DNA of 64,000 bases from Quillaja saponaria (lineage: Eukaryota > Streptophyta > Magnoliopsida > Fabales > Quillajaceae). The DNA lies in assembly GCA_029379385.1 (NCBI GenBank), contig CM055617.1:16252679-16316678 (forward strand), read 5' to 3'. Below the pieces are notes generated by a model that saw only the letters and a program-made list of their open reading frames with translations, was not told where the DNA came from and ran no database searches. This document shows positions 12,601-22,869 of the stretch, piece by piece. Made by a program: the position numbers and the translations under genes. Within the stretch, counting starts at the first letter, position 1. Each line of letters opens with the position of its first letter.

Positions 12601-13384
12601 TACATGTGATACCTATTTGGAAAGATATATATGCCTATTAATTTATCCACATAACAGAATTGGATTTCAATTCTCATGGAGGAAGTTATGGCCAATTTAC
12701 TAAGGTAGGGTCAGAGCCATTAAAATCCTTCGTTTTGTAAAATTTGGCTTAATTTCTAAGAATTAACTATATTAATATACACGTTCAATTATCATGTATG
12801 ATACATGTATAGAAAGCACATGTCTAATAATTTATCCTATAAACGGATTGCCATTTGCATTTGTTTAACTTAATTTATGCTAGTTGGATTACTGAAAGGT
12901 TGATATGCTAGAATCTTGTATTTCCAAAATTTTAACCTAACTTTGATGAATTACCTAGTCTAATCTACTAGTCTAAATATTACAAACTATATGTCATTTT
13001 AAAGCTACATAAGTCTATTTTCTAATACATCAATCAGAATTACATTTACACATTTCTATGAAAAGATAAAAGTATATGAGTGAACAAATGTCATATATCT
13101 TATTGAATAGTTTTATTCTAGCATCAAAATTTTCATGCATTTTTCACTTCATGCTTGCAATTAACTTAATAAGCTATAATTCTCATAAACAAATAGCATA
13201 AAAACATTACTAGAATTATTTTTATACACTTAACCATATAATTTATTAGTATAACTCTAAATTTACTCACAATTGAATCATTCTTTCATAAAATTTAGGC
13301 AATTCAAGTGTACCAACAAGTATACAAGTACAAAGACATGTAAATATACATTCATACAACATTTTGAAATTCTGAGGTATTACA
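9615..13384 (-). repeat. Probable long solo LTR or LTR-derived block
   Basis: The stretch starts TGTCACAACCC and ends GGTATTACA, the same kinds of termini as the 3.5-3.7 kb LTRs at 18942-30150 (TGTCACAACCC to GTTATAACA). Its left part contains a GAGGGTGAGTCAC...GTGAGTAG stretch near 10030-10065, like the GGATGAGTCC...GTGAGTGG block of those LTRs. No target duplication is clear (AAACT versus ATTGC). No coding capacity is visible: the minus-strand open frames near 11525-11807 are the complement of a purine-rich run. I judge it LTR-derived, with uncertain ends. Confidence 0.4.
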
Positions 13385-13439
13385 ATTGCACAAGGAAGTA
13401 AAATGAGAATAGACCGGGAGTTTTAGGTATTTTGATTTG

Positions 13440-13785
13440 GGTTTAATTATCTGAGACCGCAAATCAGGTCTTTAATAACATTAAAAACAGTCTCTGATAA
13501 CTACTTCATGAAAAAATAATAATCACTTTTCAGAGACCGTAGAAACTGTCATTGATAATCTAAATGCGGTCTCTAATACTTTGGCTCTATTTGGCATGAA
13601 AATTATCCATATCAGAGACCATGAAAATATCATCAGAGATAGGGTTATGAATATCTATTGATTTATTTGTGACTGCATTTGGAGGTCTCTAAAAGGTAAT
13701 TTTCAATCTCTTATAGGTACCATCCACAACCCTTGTTTTCAATCTCCAATAAGCGGTCTCTAATACCTCATTTTCTTGTAGTGTG
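13440..13785 (-). mobile_element. One end of a CACTA (En/Spm) transposon
   Basis: The right end reads TTTTCTTGTAGTG, the reverse complement of the conserved plant CACTA terminus CACTACAAGAAAA. Inside it, GAGACC and its complement GGTCTC (or GTCTCT) recur about eight times over some 300 bases in both orientations. That matches the sub-terminal repeats that CACTA transposases bind. No matching CACTA start was found to the left, so this is a truncated end or a relic. The left limit is approximate. Confidence 0.7.
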
Positions 13786-13934
13786 GATTTTAGGCTAAAA
13801 AAAACTTATGATCAGTATGAAAAATTTGCAGTATGAGCAAGCAGATCGTTTCACTCTAATACAACTTAATATAGGACGTGTAAGATTGATTGCCAATTTA
13901 GGGATCAAAATGGAACAATTATATTTGACAACTA

Positions 13935-14620
13935 CTCCTAAGAGAGATAGAAATTTAAAGGACGAGGTTGTTGAAGTTAAGAGGAAGGTGATAGAATAAT
14001 TTTAGTGAAATTGATGATAGATGAGGAGGACCTTCGATATCATTAGCGCCTATGCTCCATAAATAAGACTGAAAGAATCTACAAAGAAGGCTTTTGGGGA
14101 TAATTTAGAGGAGATAGTCCAAGGTGTACTATTAGGAGAGAAACTGTTTATTGGTGCAAATTTAAACGGTCATGTAGGAAGTATTAATGAAGGTTTTGAG
14201 AGAGTACATGGAGGATATGGTTATGGAGATAGGAATGAAGGTGGAGAGTCTATTTTAGATTTTGCAAGTTGTGTATGATTTAATTTTAGCTATCACGTTT
14301 TTTAAGAAACAAGAGTCGCATTTAGTCACCTTAAATAGCAGGCCGAATAAGAGCCAAATATATTTTGTTATGACTAGGAGGGTTGATAAAGTGGTTTGTA
14401 AGGATTGTAAAGTTATGCCTGACGAGTGTTTAGTGTCTCAGCACAAACTTATGGTTGTGGATATTGGTGTTAAGCGTTGGAAGCAAAAGCATAGAACTAA
14501 TAAGTGTAGTAGGACTAGATGGTGGAATTTGAATGGAGAGAAGATGGTTATTTTTAAAGAAAAAATGTTACATGGTGATCCTTGGAGGGTGGAGAGTAAG
14601 TCTAATATAATTTAGGATGA
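13935..14620 (+). pseudogene. RTE LINE endonuclease domain remnant
   Basis: Apurinic-type endonuclease of the LINE, which would nick target DNA to start integration. Readable pieces in order are a VVEVKRK motif, ISAYAP near 14040-14060, LNGHVGS near 14165, RVHGGYGYGDRNEGGESILDF near 14200-14265, and VMPDECLVSQHKLMVVDIG near 14415-14470. Frame changes separate these pieces, and the N-terminal metal-binding part (the QETKW type) is missing. The domain cannot be functional. Confidence 0.75.
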
Positions 14621-15119
14621 GATGGCAAATCGTATTAGGAATACGGCTAGAGAGGTGTTAGGAAAAAGTAAAGAACATGGACCTCCAACTAAGGAGACAC
14701 TATGGTGGAATGAAGAAGTTCAACAAGCTATTAAAATTAAAAAAGAGTGTTATAAAAGATTACAACAGTGTAAAAATGAAGATAATTATAAATGTTTTAG
14801 ATAAGCTATAAAAGTTGCTAAGAAAGAAGTTAGGGAAGCTAGAGGCAAGGCTTGTGAAGGCTTTACCAAAAGTTAGAGACAAATGATGGAGAGAATGATA
14901 TTTATAAGATTGCCAAGCAAAGGGAAAGATGAATTAAAGACTTAAAATCATATTAAGTGCATTAAAGATGAGGTTGATAGGGTTTTAGTTAAGGAAGACG
15001 AGATTAATAAGGGATGTCAAACTTATTTCAATACTTTATTTAATGGAGAGTCAAGGGGTGATATTGGAGACCTTGATGATGCCTTTGATGATATGAACCT
15101 CCAATTTGTTTGTCGAATT

Positions 15120-16586
15120 ATAGCACAAGAGGTTAAAGAAACTATTCATAAGATGAAGAATGGTAAGGCAATGGGCCCAGATGATATACCAATAAAAATT
15201 TAGAGATGCCTAGAAGATATTAGAGTAACTTGGCTTACAAATCTTTTTAACAAGATTTTAGTAACCAATAAAATGCCTGATGAGTGGAGGAAGAGTATGT
15301 TGATCCCTATTTATAAGAATAAATAAGATATTCAAAGCTGTACGAATTATCGAAGAATAAAACTTATAAGTCATACAATGAAGCTGTAGGAGAGAGTGAT
15401 TGAGCATAGGCTTAGGAATGAGACTCTGGTTTCTAATAATCAATTTGGCTTTATGCCAAGAAGATCTGCAATGGAGGCTATTTTCTTACTTAGGAGATTA
15501 ATGGAAAAATATAGAGAAAAGAAAAAGGATCTTCACATGGCCTTTATTAATTTAGAAAAAGTGTATGATAAAGTACTAAGACAAATCTTGTGGCGGGTAT
15601 TCGAGAAGAAGAAAGTCCCAACTAAATATGTAGAAGTTATAAAAGATATGTATAAGGGAGTAATGACTAGGATGCGGACCATAGATGGTATGACTGGAAA
15701 GTTCCCGACTACGATAGGTGTTCACCAAGGTTCATCCTTAAGCCCTTACCTATTTACTTTAGTCATGGATGAACTTACCTATAATATTCAAGATAGGGCT
15801 CCATAGTACATGCTGTTTGCAGAAGATATTGTGTTGGTAGACGAAACGAGAAAATGTTTAAATTTCAAACTAGAAATGTGGAGGAACGCGTTAAAATCTA
15901 AAGATCTTAAATTGAGTCAGACAAAAACTAAGTATATGGAGTACGTTTTCAGTGAAACTAAAGGAGGACATAATGAAATAATATTAGACTATCAGACAAT
16001 CCTTACAAAGGATGTGTTTAAGTATTTAAGTTCCTTTATACAAAAAGATGGTGCAATTAAGCATGATGTAAACTATAGGATCAAGACAAGGTGGGTGAAG
16101 TGGCGAAATGCTTTGGGAGCTTTATGTGATTCTAAAATCCAGAATAGATTGAAAAGAAAATTTTACAAGATGACAATGAGACTAACTATGTTGTATTATA
16201 CCGAATGTTGGGTAGTTAAGAAACAACACTCGCATAAGCTGGGAGTAGCCGAAATGAGAATGCTGAGTTGGATGACCGGACATACAAGAAATGATAGAAT
16301 AAGGAATGAGGAGATCCATAAGAAGGTGGAAGTAGCACCTATTGAAGAGAAAATAAGGGATAATCGCCTACGTTGGTTTGGACATATCCAACGTCGACCA
16401 ATAGATGCCGTAGTTAAGAAAGGTGACTTGGTACAGGTGTCAGGTGTTAGACATGGTAAGGGGAGACCAAAACTTACATGGGGGGCAGTCATCAAGAAAG
16501 ATATGACTACTCTAGGGATTACTGAAAATATTATCTCGGATCATTGCGAATGGAGGAAAATGATTTATATAGCCGACCCCAACTAG
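15120..16586 (+). pseudogene. RTE LINE reverse transcriptase and C-terminal domain
   Basis: The RT starts around IHKMKNGKAMGPDDIP near 15145. Motif A reads FINLEKVYD where active elements have an Asp (FIDLEKAYD), and the FADD catalytic box reads FAED at 15816-15827. Two catalytic aspartates are therefore changed. The HQGSSLSPYLF motif is preserved. The 3' part is open from 15810 to 16586 and ends ADPN-stop, the usual RTE C-terminus. The same C-terminus occurs again at 62207-62460. Confidence 0.85.
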
Positions 16587-16603
16587 TTTGGGATTTAAGG
16601 CTT

Positions 16604-16626
16604 AGTTGAGTTGAGTTGAGTTGAGT
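16604..16626 (+). repeat. TTGAG tandem tail of the RTE LINE
   Basis: Four TTGAG units follow the conserved TTTAAGGCTTAG end. RTE elements of plants commonly finish in short tandem repeats, so this marks the true 3' end of the insertion. Confidence 0.85.
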
Positions 16627-18574
16627 TAGAGCTAATTAATATTTTATCCTATAAATTTTTATTTTTTTTACATTGATAGTATTGTACATTGATCAAGACT
16701 GAAACATGGGACCTCATGGTTTCAGCACTTCTGTCTTAACCAATTAGGCTAAGACCTCATTGGCATCTAATTAACTAATTAGATTGAATCTTCTCCTTTT
16801 ATCTCTTCTTGTCTCCAATTCTATTCTCTCTCTCGTCTTTCTCATTTTATTTTCCTAAATCAAAGAGTTAGGATTCATGTTCAATTTGAAAATTTTGGCA
16901 TTTGTAAAATTTCTTTTGAATTCTACTCACAATTTTGTTTTTCAGTTAAAAACAAAACAAATTAAAAAGCTTTAATGGTTTGAGAAATGAAAATTTTTGA
17001 ACTTTTAATTTGCTTTTGGATAAGAGAAAAGTTCAAAACTTTTTTGGTATACTTTCGACTATGAATCTTCTTTATTCTCTCTTCCTTTCTCCATGTGCAC
17101 CATTTAGAATCATATTTGTTTACTAACTTTCGTGACATCCGCGTTTTGCATGAATCGTGTTTATGATATAAATATATTTTTCGACCAAGATTCTTCTTTA
17201 TTCTCCCTTTCTTTCTGCATGTGCGCCATTTAGAATCATATTTGTTTACTAACTTTTATGGCACCCGTGCTGCGCATAAATCATGTTTTTGATATATAAA
17301 TATATGTTCATCAAAAATAGACATATATATCAAGAAAGTACAATTAAAAAAAATAATATTCTATGGTAATGACATCAAATAAATAGATAAACTTAATAAA
17401 AAATTTAATTCATGTTATAAACATATATTTTTCTGAAAAAATAATTAACATAATAATATTATAATCATAAAAACTATACTCTTATTATTATTTTTTAATT
17501 CATAAGATTTAAAAAAAATATAATATTAAAATTATTTGTAAATTATTAAATAAAAAAATTTGAGAAATTCAATCTTAATTAATATTGATGTATTGTCAAA
17601 TTATTGATTTATCAATATCAATATTGAAAATAAATAAGACAAAAAAGAAGAGAAAGAAAATAAACAGTCTTTTGAATTAAAATAACAATTAAATATGTAA
17701 TAGTAAAAACTCATAAAGGTAATTAAGAAAATAAAATTTCTTCCACAAAACTTTTTTTATATTCATAAACAAATAAATAAATTTAACAATAAAAAAATTA
17801 AATTCATAAAATTTTTTTTCAATTTTTTTTTTTATTCTTAAGATGAAAGAAGAACTAAAAATAAAAACAAAAATATTATAATCCTAGAAACTATACTCTT
17901 CATATATTTTTTTAAAACAAATTCAATCCATAATTTTAAAAATAACTATAAAACGTTATATTTATTAGAAACTTATTAAAAATAATAATAAGTATTGACA
18001 TATGATTATTGAAAAAAATATTATTTTTAAAAAAATAATTATGAATTTAAATTTAAATCAACAATAGTATAATCATGAAAACTATAATTCTAATATTTTT
18101 AATTCATTGTAAATTTTTAAAATTTTAATTCTTAAATTGGAGAGAAACTAAAAATATTATCATTATTATGAATTTATTAAAAAAATGAGAAATTAAATAT
18201 TAATTATTATTGACATATAAATATTGAAAAGAATTGGAAGAAAAGTTTAAAAAAAAAATTTATTACAAAATAGCAACTAAAGATAAACTATATAATAATA
18301 AAAACTCTTAAAGGTATTTAAGAAAATCAAAAAATTCTGCTGTTCATCCACTTATTTATATAATATAGATAAAAAAGAAGAAGAAGAAATATAAAATCAA
18401 TTTGTTATGATAAATGGTGGGAAGAAAAAAAGTTGAATGAGAAGAAATTTAATAGAAGGAGAAAATTCAATGTAATTATTTAATTGAAAGAATTATTATA
18501 AATTCTTTATTAATAATAATTTAGTCAACTTTATTAAACTTAATTTTTTAAATTAACTACACTGGCCTCCTTAT
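16627..18574. other. AT-rich intergenic stretch without genes
   Basis: Very AT-rich, with long A and T runs and no open frame of note. It contains one clear local duplication (17053-17303). I see no transposon termini. Confidence 0.6.
17053..17303 (+). repeat. Tandem duplication, unit about 127 bp
   Basis: TTCGACTATGAATCTTC at 17053 is repeated as TTCGACCAAGATTCTTC near 17180. Both continue through TTTATTCTC, CATGTGC-CCATTTAGAATC and TTTGTTTACTAACTTT. Two diverged copies lie head to tail. Confidence 0.85.
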
Positions 18575-18887
18575 TATTAGATTTTAAAATATAAAATAGT
18601 GATAGCTAAAGAGACGTCAAGATATATGTGACTTAGCCTTAAGGCCTAGTCGACGGTAAGAGATATAGTATTCTTCCATATATTACAAACACTAAGTTTA
18701 TACACTCAACTCAACACACTCTGTACAATACTGGTGCTTTGTAATTACAGGAAGATATATAATCATGAATTATGAGATAATTAAAATATTAAATAATCAT
18801 GATAATCTAATAGTTACTATAAGATAGGGAATATGATAATACATATTATTTTAAACTCAAGTCTTTATCTTATCCATATCCCTTAAC
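18575..18887 (-). repeat. 3' LTR of the TRIM-like element
   Basis: Matches 31644-31946 through TATTAGATTTT-AAATATAAAATAG, GATATATGTG and TAATCATGAATTATGAGATAATTA-like blocks. On the minus strand it starts TGTTAAGGG, next to a purine tract. Confidence 0.75.
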
Positions 18888-18906
18888 ATGCTCCCCCAAG
18901 ATGGCT
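18888..18906 (-). promoter_or_regulatory. Polypurine tract of the TRIM-like element
   Basis: On the minus strand CCATCTTGGGGGAGCA directly precedes the TGTTAAGG start of the 3' LTR. It is similar to the CTTGAGGGGGAG tract of copia elements. Confidence 0.7.
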
Positions 18907-19957
18907 CTATGAAGAACATTCATCTTCAATGTATGATAATGTGTCACAACCCTCGCAGAGGCATAATTGGCCAGATGATTGGATAACCAAACCTTCATTA
19001 TCCTGACTTTAAAACAAAGTAATAAACATGACTTTTGACCTAACTAAAGAATAAAATAAATTTTATAAAATAGAAGTTTACTGTAAAAGTTTATTTTTTA
19101 AAACAAATAACAATTAGCTAAAAACTTCGGCAAAGGTTCCCTGTAATATGGAACATGCCTTAAAATACAAACACATGTGTCCTGATTTCACACAACAATA
19201 CAAATACAAATAACTGGACTATTACATTATACAAAATTAGAAACCCCACAGTTTTAGTGTGACTGCAAACTTTCATCCTTAACTTCAAATCTGAAATCTC
19301 GGAAAATACCTTCCCATACTATGTTGGCAGGTCACGAGCTTGGCGACGCCATATACTAAACTCTTGTTACTTAAAAAAAATATCCACGAGAGGGATGAGT
19401 CCTACAGACTCCGTGAGTGGAAAATCGTACTCAAAAGTAATCAACTATCATCATATGACAATGTTCGTGTCTTAATTCAAAATAAATGTATATATTTGTA
19501 ATCATCACAATTTCACAACTTATATGATTCATAAAATCACCAGGTATTTACGCACCCGCACAATAGGTTAAACTCCATACACAATCCATCCCACTGGGGT
19601 TGAGCACTCAAACTTTTAAAAACATTTATTAGAATCATAATGTCTCAGAATTTCAAATCCACATATCCTAGGTGCACCTAGATCTCAATTCCAGAAATAA
19701 AAATCATTTTTTAGAAAAATTTCAATTTGTTGGCCCTTATCAACCACAAACAATTTCAAGCAAGCATGATTCCAATAACTCACTAAAACATTGTACTTAC
19801 ACACTTATTTAAATACACATACAATTACACATAATAATCTATCCCCTAAAGGCAACAATTAACTACTCACCTTTACCCGATTTCATGCATTACTTACACT
19901 TGCATTTATGCATCTCATCAAGTCCACATTAGGTCCGGAACTGAAATTCATATTTTT

Positions 19958-20091
19958 AAATAATATTTAGTTCATAAACATTATTGTTATAATCTTTTAA
20001 TTATTAAGCTTATATATTAACTTAAAATAATATTTAGTTCATAAACATTATTGTTATAATCTTTTAATTACTAAGCTTATATATTAACTTA
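19958..20091 (+). repeat. 67-bp tandem duplication inside LTR copy 1
   Basis: AAATAATATTTAGTTCATAA begins at 19958 and again at 20025, followed by the same sequence through AAGCTTATATATTAACTT. The equivalent part of copy 3 (about 27645-27715) has it only once, so the duplication arose in this copy. Confidence 0.88.
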
Positions 20092-22266
20092 TATAGGTTT
20101 CTTTATGAAAGTTTTCTATTAAGTCATTACATGTCAAGTAGTATGAATTGTACTTTATATGATAAGGTTGATAATGGAGAGACATTTTTGATGTCTTGAC
20201 AATGCATAGGGTAGAATGTAACTATTAGAAAAGATTAAAAAAACACAAGTGAGTTAAAGATGTTGAAGCTGTCTAAACTTGGGGTTTGGACTAGTGTTCA
20301 CTCTAATAGTCATATCTTTTCCTAGAAAATTTCAAATTCAATTTTATAAAATTTATTAAATACTAGACACATGTAGTTTTATAACGATATATCATTTGTA
20401 ATTTCTAGATTTGTATATCAATACATTTTATTCTTTGAAGTTGTATCAAATTCTGCAAAATGCAGGATTTTGATAGCTTCGATCTTACCTTAGTTAATAG
20501 AACATAACTTTCTCTAGGAAAAAGGAAATCCAATTCTGTTTGTCTGGTTTATTAATAGACAATTATATCTATCTTTTTTTTTTTAATACTTTTCCTCAAA
20601 TTAGTCTTGAACCTACTCAATTCCCTACATGAACCAAAAGCAAGGCACTGCATAGATTCCTTATTGTCAATATTTGAATCTAAGGCTTATAAAAATTACA
20701 TATTAGGGAATTAAATTACGAAAATTTCCAGTCATTCTTATCGAGGTATTGGGAACATTTCATCTTCATAACTCTATTTATAATTCAACCTTTAAAACCC
20801 TCTAAAGTTAATTATACTAAAATAGGTTCAGTCAGCATCCAAAATCATCGATTTAAATATTGCACAGTTATAAATTTCCTTATCTTAATTTCCTACTAAG
20901 CAACTAAATCAATAAATCTTAATTAATAAAACTTCTCAATTCCACTTATACATATTTGAAACATTGAACTTCAAATTATCTAAGATTCTTTAAATTTAAA
21001 GCATACTAGTCTTAGTTTACATACTTGAGTCTTAAATTCCTCAATTTTAATAATTACACATGCACTAAGGAGTTGCATAAGCCTATCAATTTAGGTTTAT
21101 GTATACCCCAATTGTTAATTTAACACTTATGTCACAATTTCTTAATCATACATAGTTATACCTAACATGTTTTCTTGAGAATTAATTTCTCTTAATTCCT
21201 TTTACCAAATATCCCATGATAAAATTCATTAATTCAACTTAGTTAATACTCCCAATTCTATAATTTAACATTAGCTTAATTAAAGTTCATCTTTCTTTGT
21301 TCAACAAGTCACTACTTATGATTTTATAAAAAAAAAAAGTATATATACATTGCATGACAAAACCAAATTAAACGAAGAAGCATCTAGCTGCTTCTATTAA
21401 CCACCCACGGCCAAACCTAACTAAGAAAAACATGCCACTACTCTAAGGTTTGGCAAGGCTGGCGACACGGCAACCCAAGTAGCTGCACACACACATACAC
21501 ACTCGACTATGGGATAGGGGTTGATTCCTTACTCAAAGGGGCAAACCCACGACTGAACTAGTGAAATAGATGAGGATAAAGTATGGAGCAAAGAAGAGAA
21601 AAGGAATAACTGCTATGGAAAGCACACGGCAGATTCAAAAGGAAATCAAAAGAAGATGGTTAACAAGGAGTTACCACCAGTTGCTACCCGGCTGACTTGG
21701 ATAAAAGGATTCTACCTTGTTGCTCTAAGGTTGTAGCCCACACAATTCCAGACTCAAATCAAGCATGGCCACACCACAAAGAGGAAAGCTATTGCCAAGC
21801 AAGCCTAAAACAAGTTTTGCACTTATTTTATTTTATTTTTTTCTGCAACAAAAGTTGTCCCCTCCAAAACTAAGTCTTGATTTACACACACCCTAAAAAT
21901 CAATGGGCTTGAAAGAAAAAATTGTATAAGTAGGGAAAATGAGTGAATCTTGCTGCCAGCTCAAGAATTCGATCACAAGATGGAGGAAAAGAAAATAGGG
22001 CTCGGTCTTTATTTTGCAAAGGAAGAGGAGTAAGACGGTGGCAAAGAAAAATGAAAGATAAGAAAAGGTATAGCAATTTTCTTTTTTAGTCAAATTCATG
22101 ACTCCAATGAATGGTCCTTATTAAGTCTTACAAAATATCTACAAATGTAAAATCTTTCCTAATTCCTTCTTTTATTTCCTTAATTATCACACTAATCAAT
22201 CAAATTACATATATTGTTTCCTAGTTGCATGTGAACCTACAGGATGGTGTTAAATTAAGATTCCAA

Positions 22267-22285
22267 ATATATATATATATATATA
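22267..22285. repeat. (AT)n microsatellite
   Basis: An uninterrupted AT run within LTR copy 1. Confidence 0.9.
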
Positions 22286-22673
22286 ACTACGACACGTCAC
22301 GTACCACATCCTAACCGGTACCTTAAACTATCGGATTATCACAGTTAACTATAAAATTGCATAAAAGGAAATCAAAGTCAAAGTCATTCAAGTTTTAATT
22401 TGATTGTATCCATATATAATTATGTATCTATAAATATATATATATGTATATTGCTATAATATTTATTTACATCAAATACTTGCATTTATTAATTTATATA
22501 TATATATATATAAACAAAAGTTACACCAAATTGTTCAAATTTCACTCTTTAATATCATGTTGTAACATGTTCAATTGTATTGTTAATTATTTAATTTGTT
22601 TATTTTGTAACAAAAATCCATACATTACGTTTAAAATTCGAATTTATGGTTTTAAGTTGTAAGGGTTATAACA

Positions 22674-22869
22674 TAATCAGTGCTCTTCAGAATATTTTTT
22701 TGTGTTCTCTTGAATTGAATTCAAGAACTACTATGTTGCAATGAAAACGTGCCTTTTGACACAATCATAAAAGTACGATGTCTTACTGCACAATTTCTTT
22801 TAGTGTCTTACTACGACGCGATGACACTTGAACATGTCAAAAAAAAAAAAAAAAAAAAAAAAACCCCTT
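22674..22869 (-). other. Interior piece of the TRIM-like element
   Basis: Unique sequence between two solo LTRs, ending in a 25-base A run (22839-22863). It has no similarity to the gypsy LTRs and no recognisable coding motif. It is read as interior of the element at 18575-31946. Confidence 0.55.
22839..22863 (+). repeat. A25 homopolymer
   Basis: Twenty-five consecutive A bases, six bases before LTR copy 2. It could be an old insertion tail or simple-sequence expansion. Confidence 0.9.

Larger units (their letters stand above)
13935..16626 (+). mobile_element. RTE-type LINE, 5'-truncated and dead
   Basis: A non-LTR retrotransposon of the plant RTE group. Endonuclease motifs (ISAYAP, NGHVG, HKLMVVDIG) are followed by RT and an RTE-style C-terminus (LRWFGHIQRRP, GRPKLTWG, ADPN). 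The tail AGCCGACCCCAACTAG-TTTGGGAT-TAAGGCTTAG is the familiar plant RTE 3' end, closing with TTGAG repeats instead of poly(A). The start of the endonuclease is absent and many stops are present. It abuts the CACTA end at 13785, with 150 bases between them that I cannot assign. Confidence 0.88.
18942..22673 (-). repeat. Solo LTR of a long-LTR gypsy family, copy 1
   Basis: 3732 bases from TGTCACAACC to GTTATAACA. It is flanked by TAATG (18937-18941) and TAATC (22674-22678), a 5-bp target duplication with one change. It shares its order of blocks with copies 2 and 3: AGAGGCAT near the start, a GGATGAGTCC-GTGAGTGG block about 450 bases in, and TCCTAGGTGCACCT some 730 bases in. No internal coding region or second LTR is attached, so recombination has removed the rest. 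The orientation follows copy 3, whose purine tract is present. Confidence 0.82.

Noticed and set aside
13808..13999. 63-codon frame just after the CACTA end
   Set aside because: Only its last part matches the RTE endonuclease region. The first part has no recognisable relation to LINE or host proteins.
16196..16495. Minus-strand open frame of 99 codons
   Set aside because: It is opposite the well-supported C-terminal part of the RTE LINE protein.
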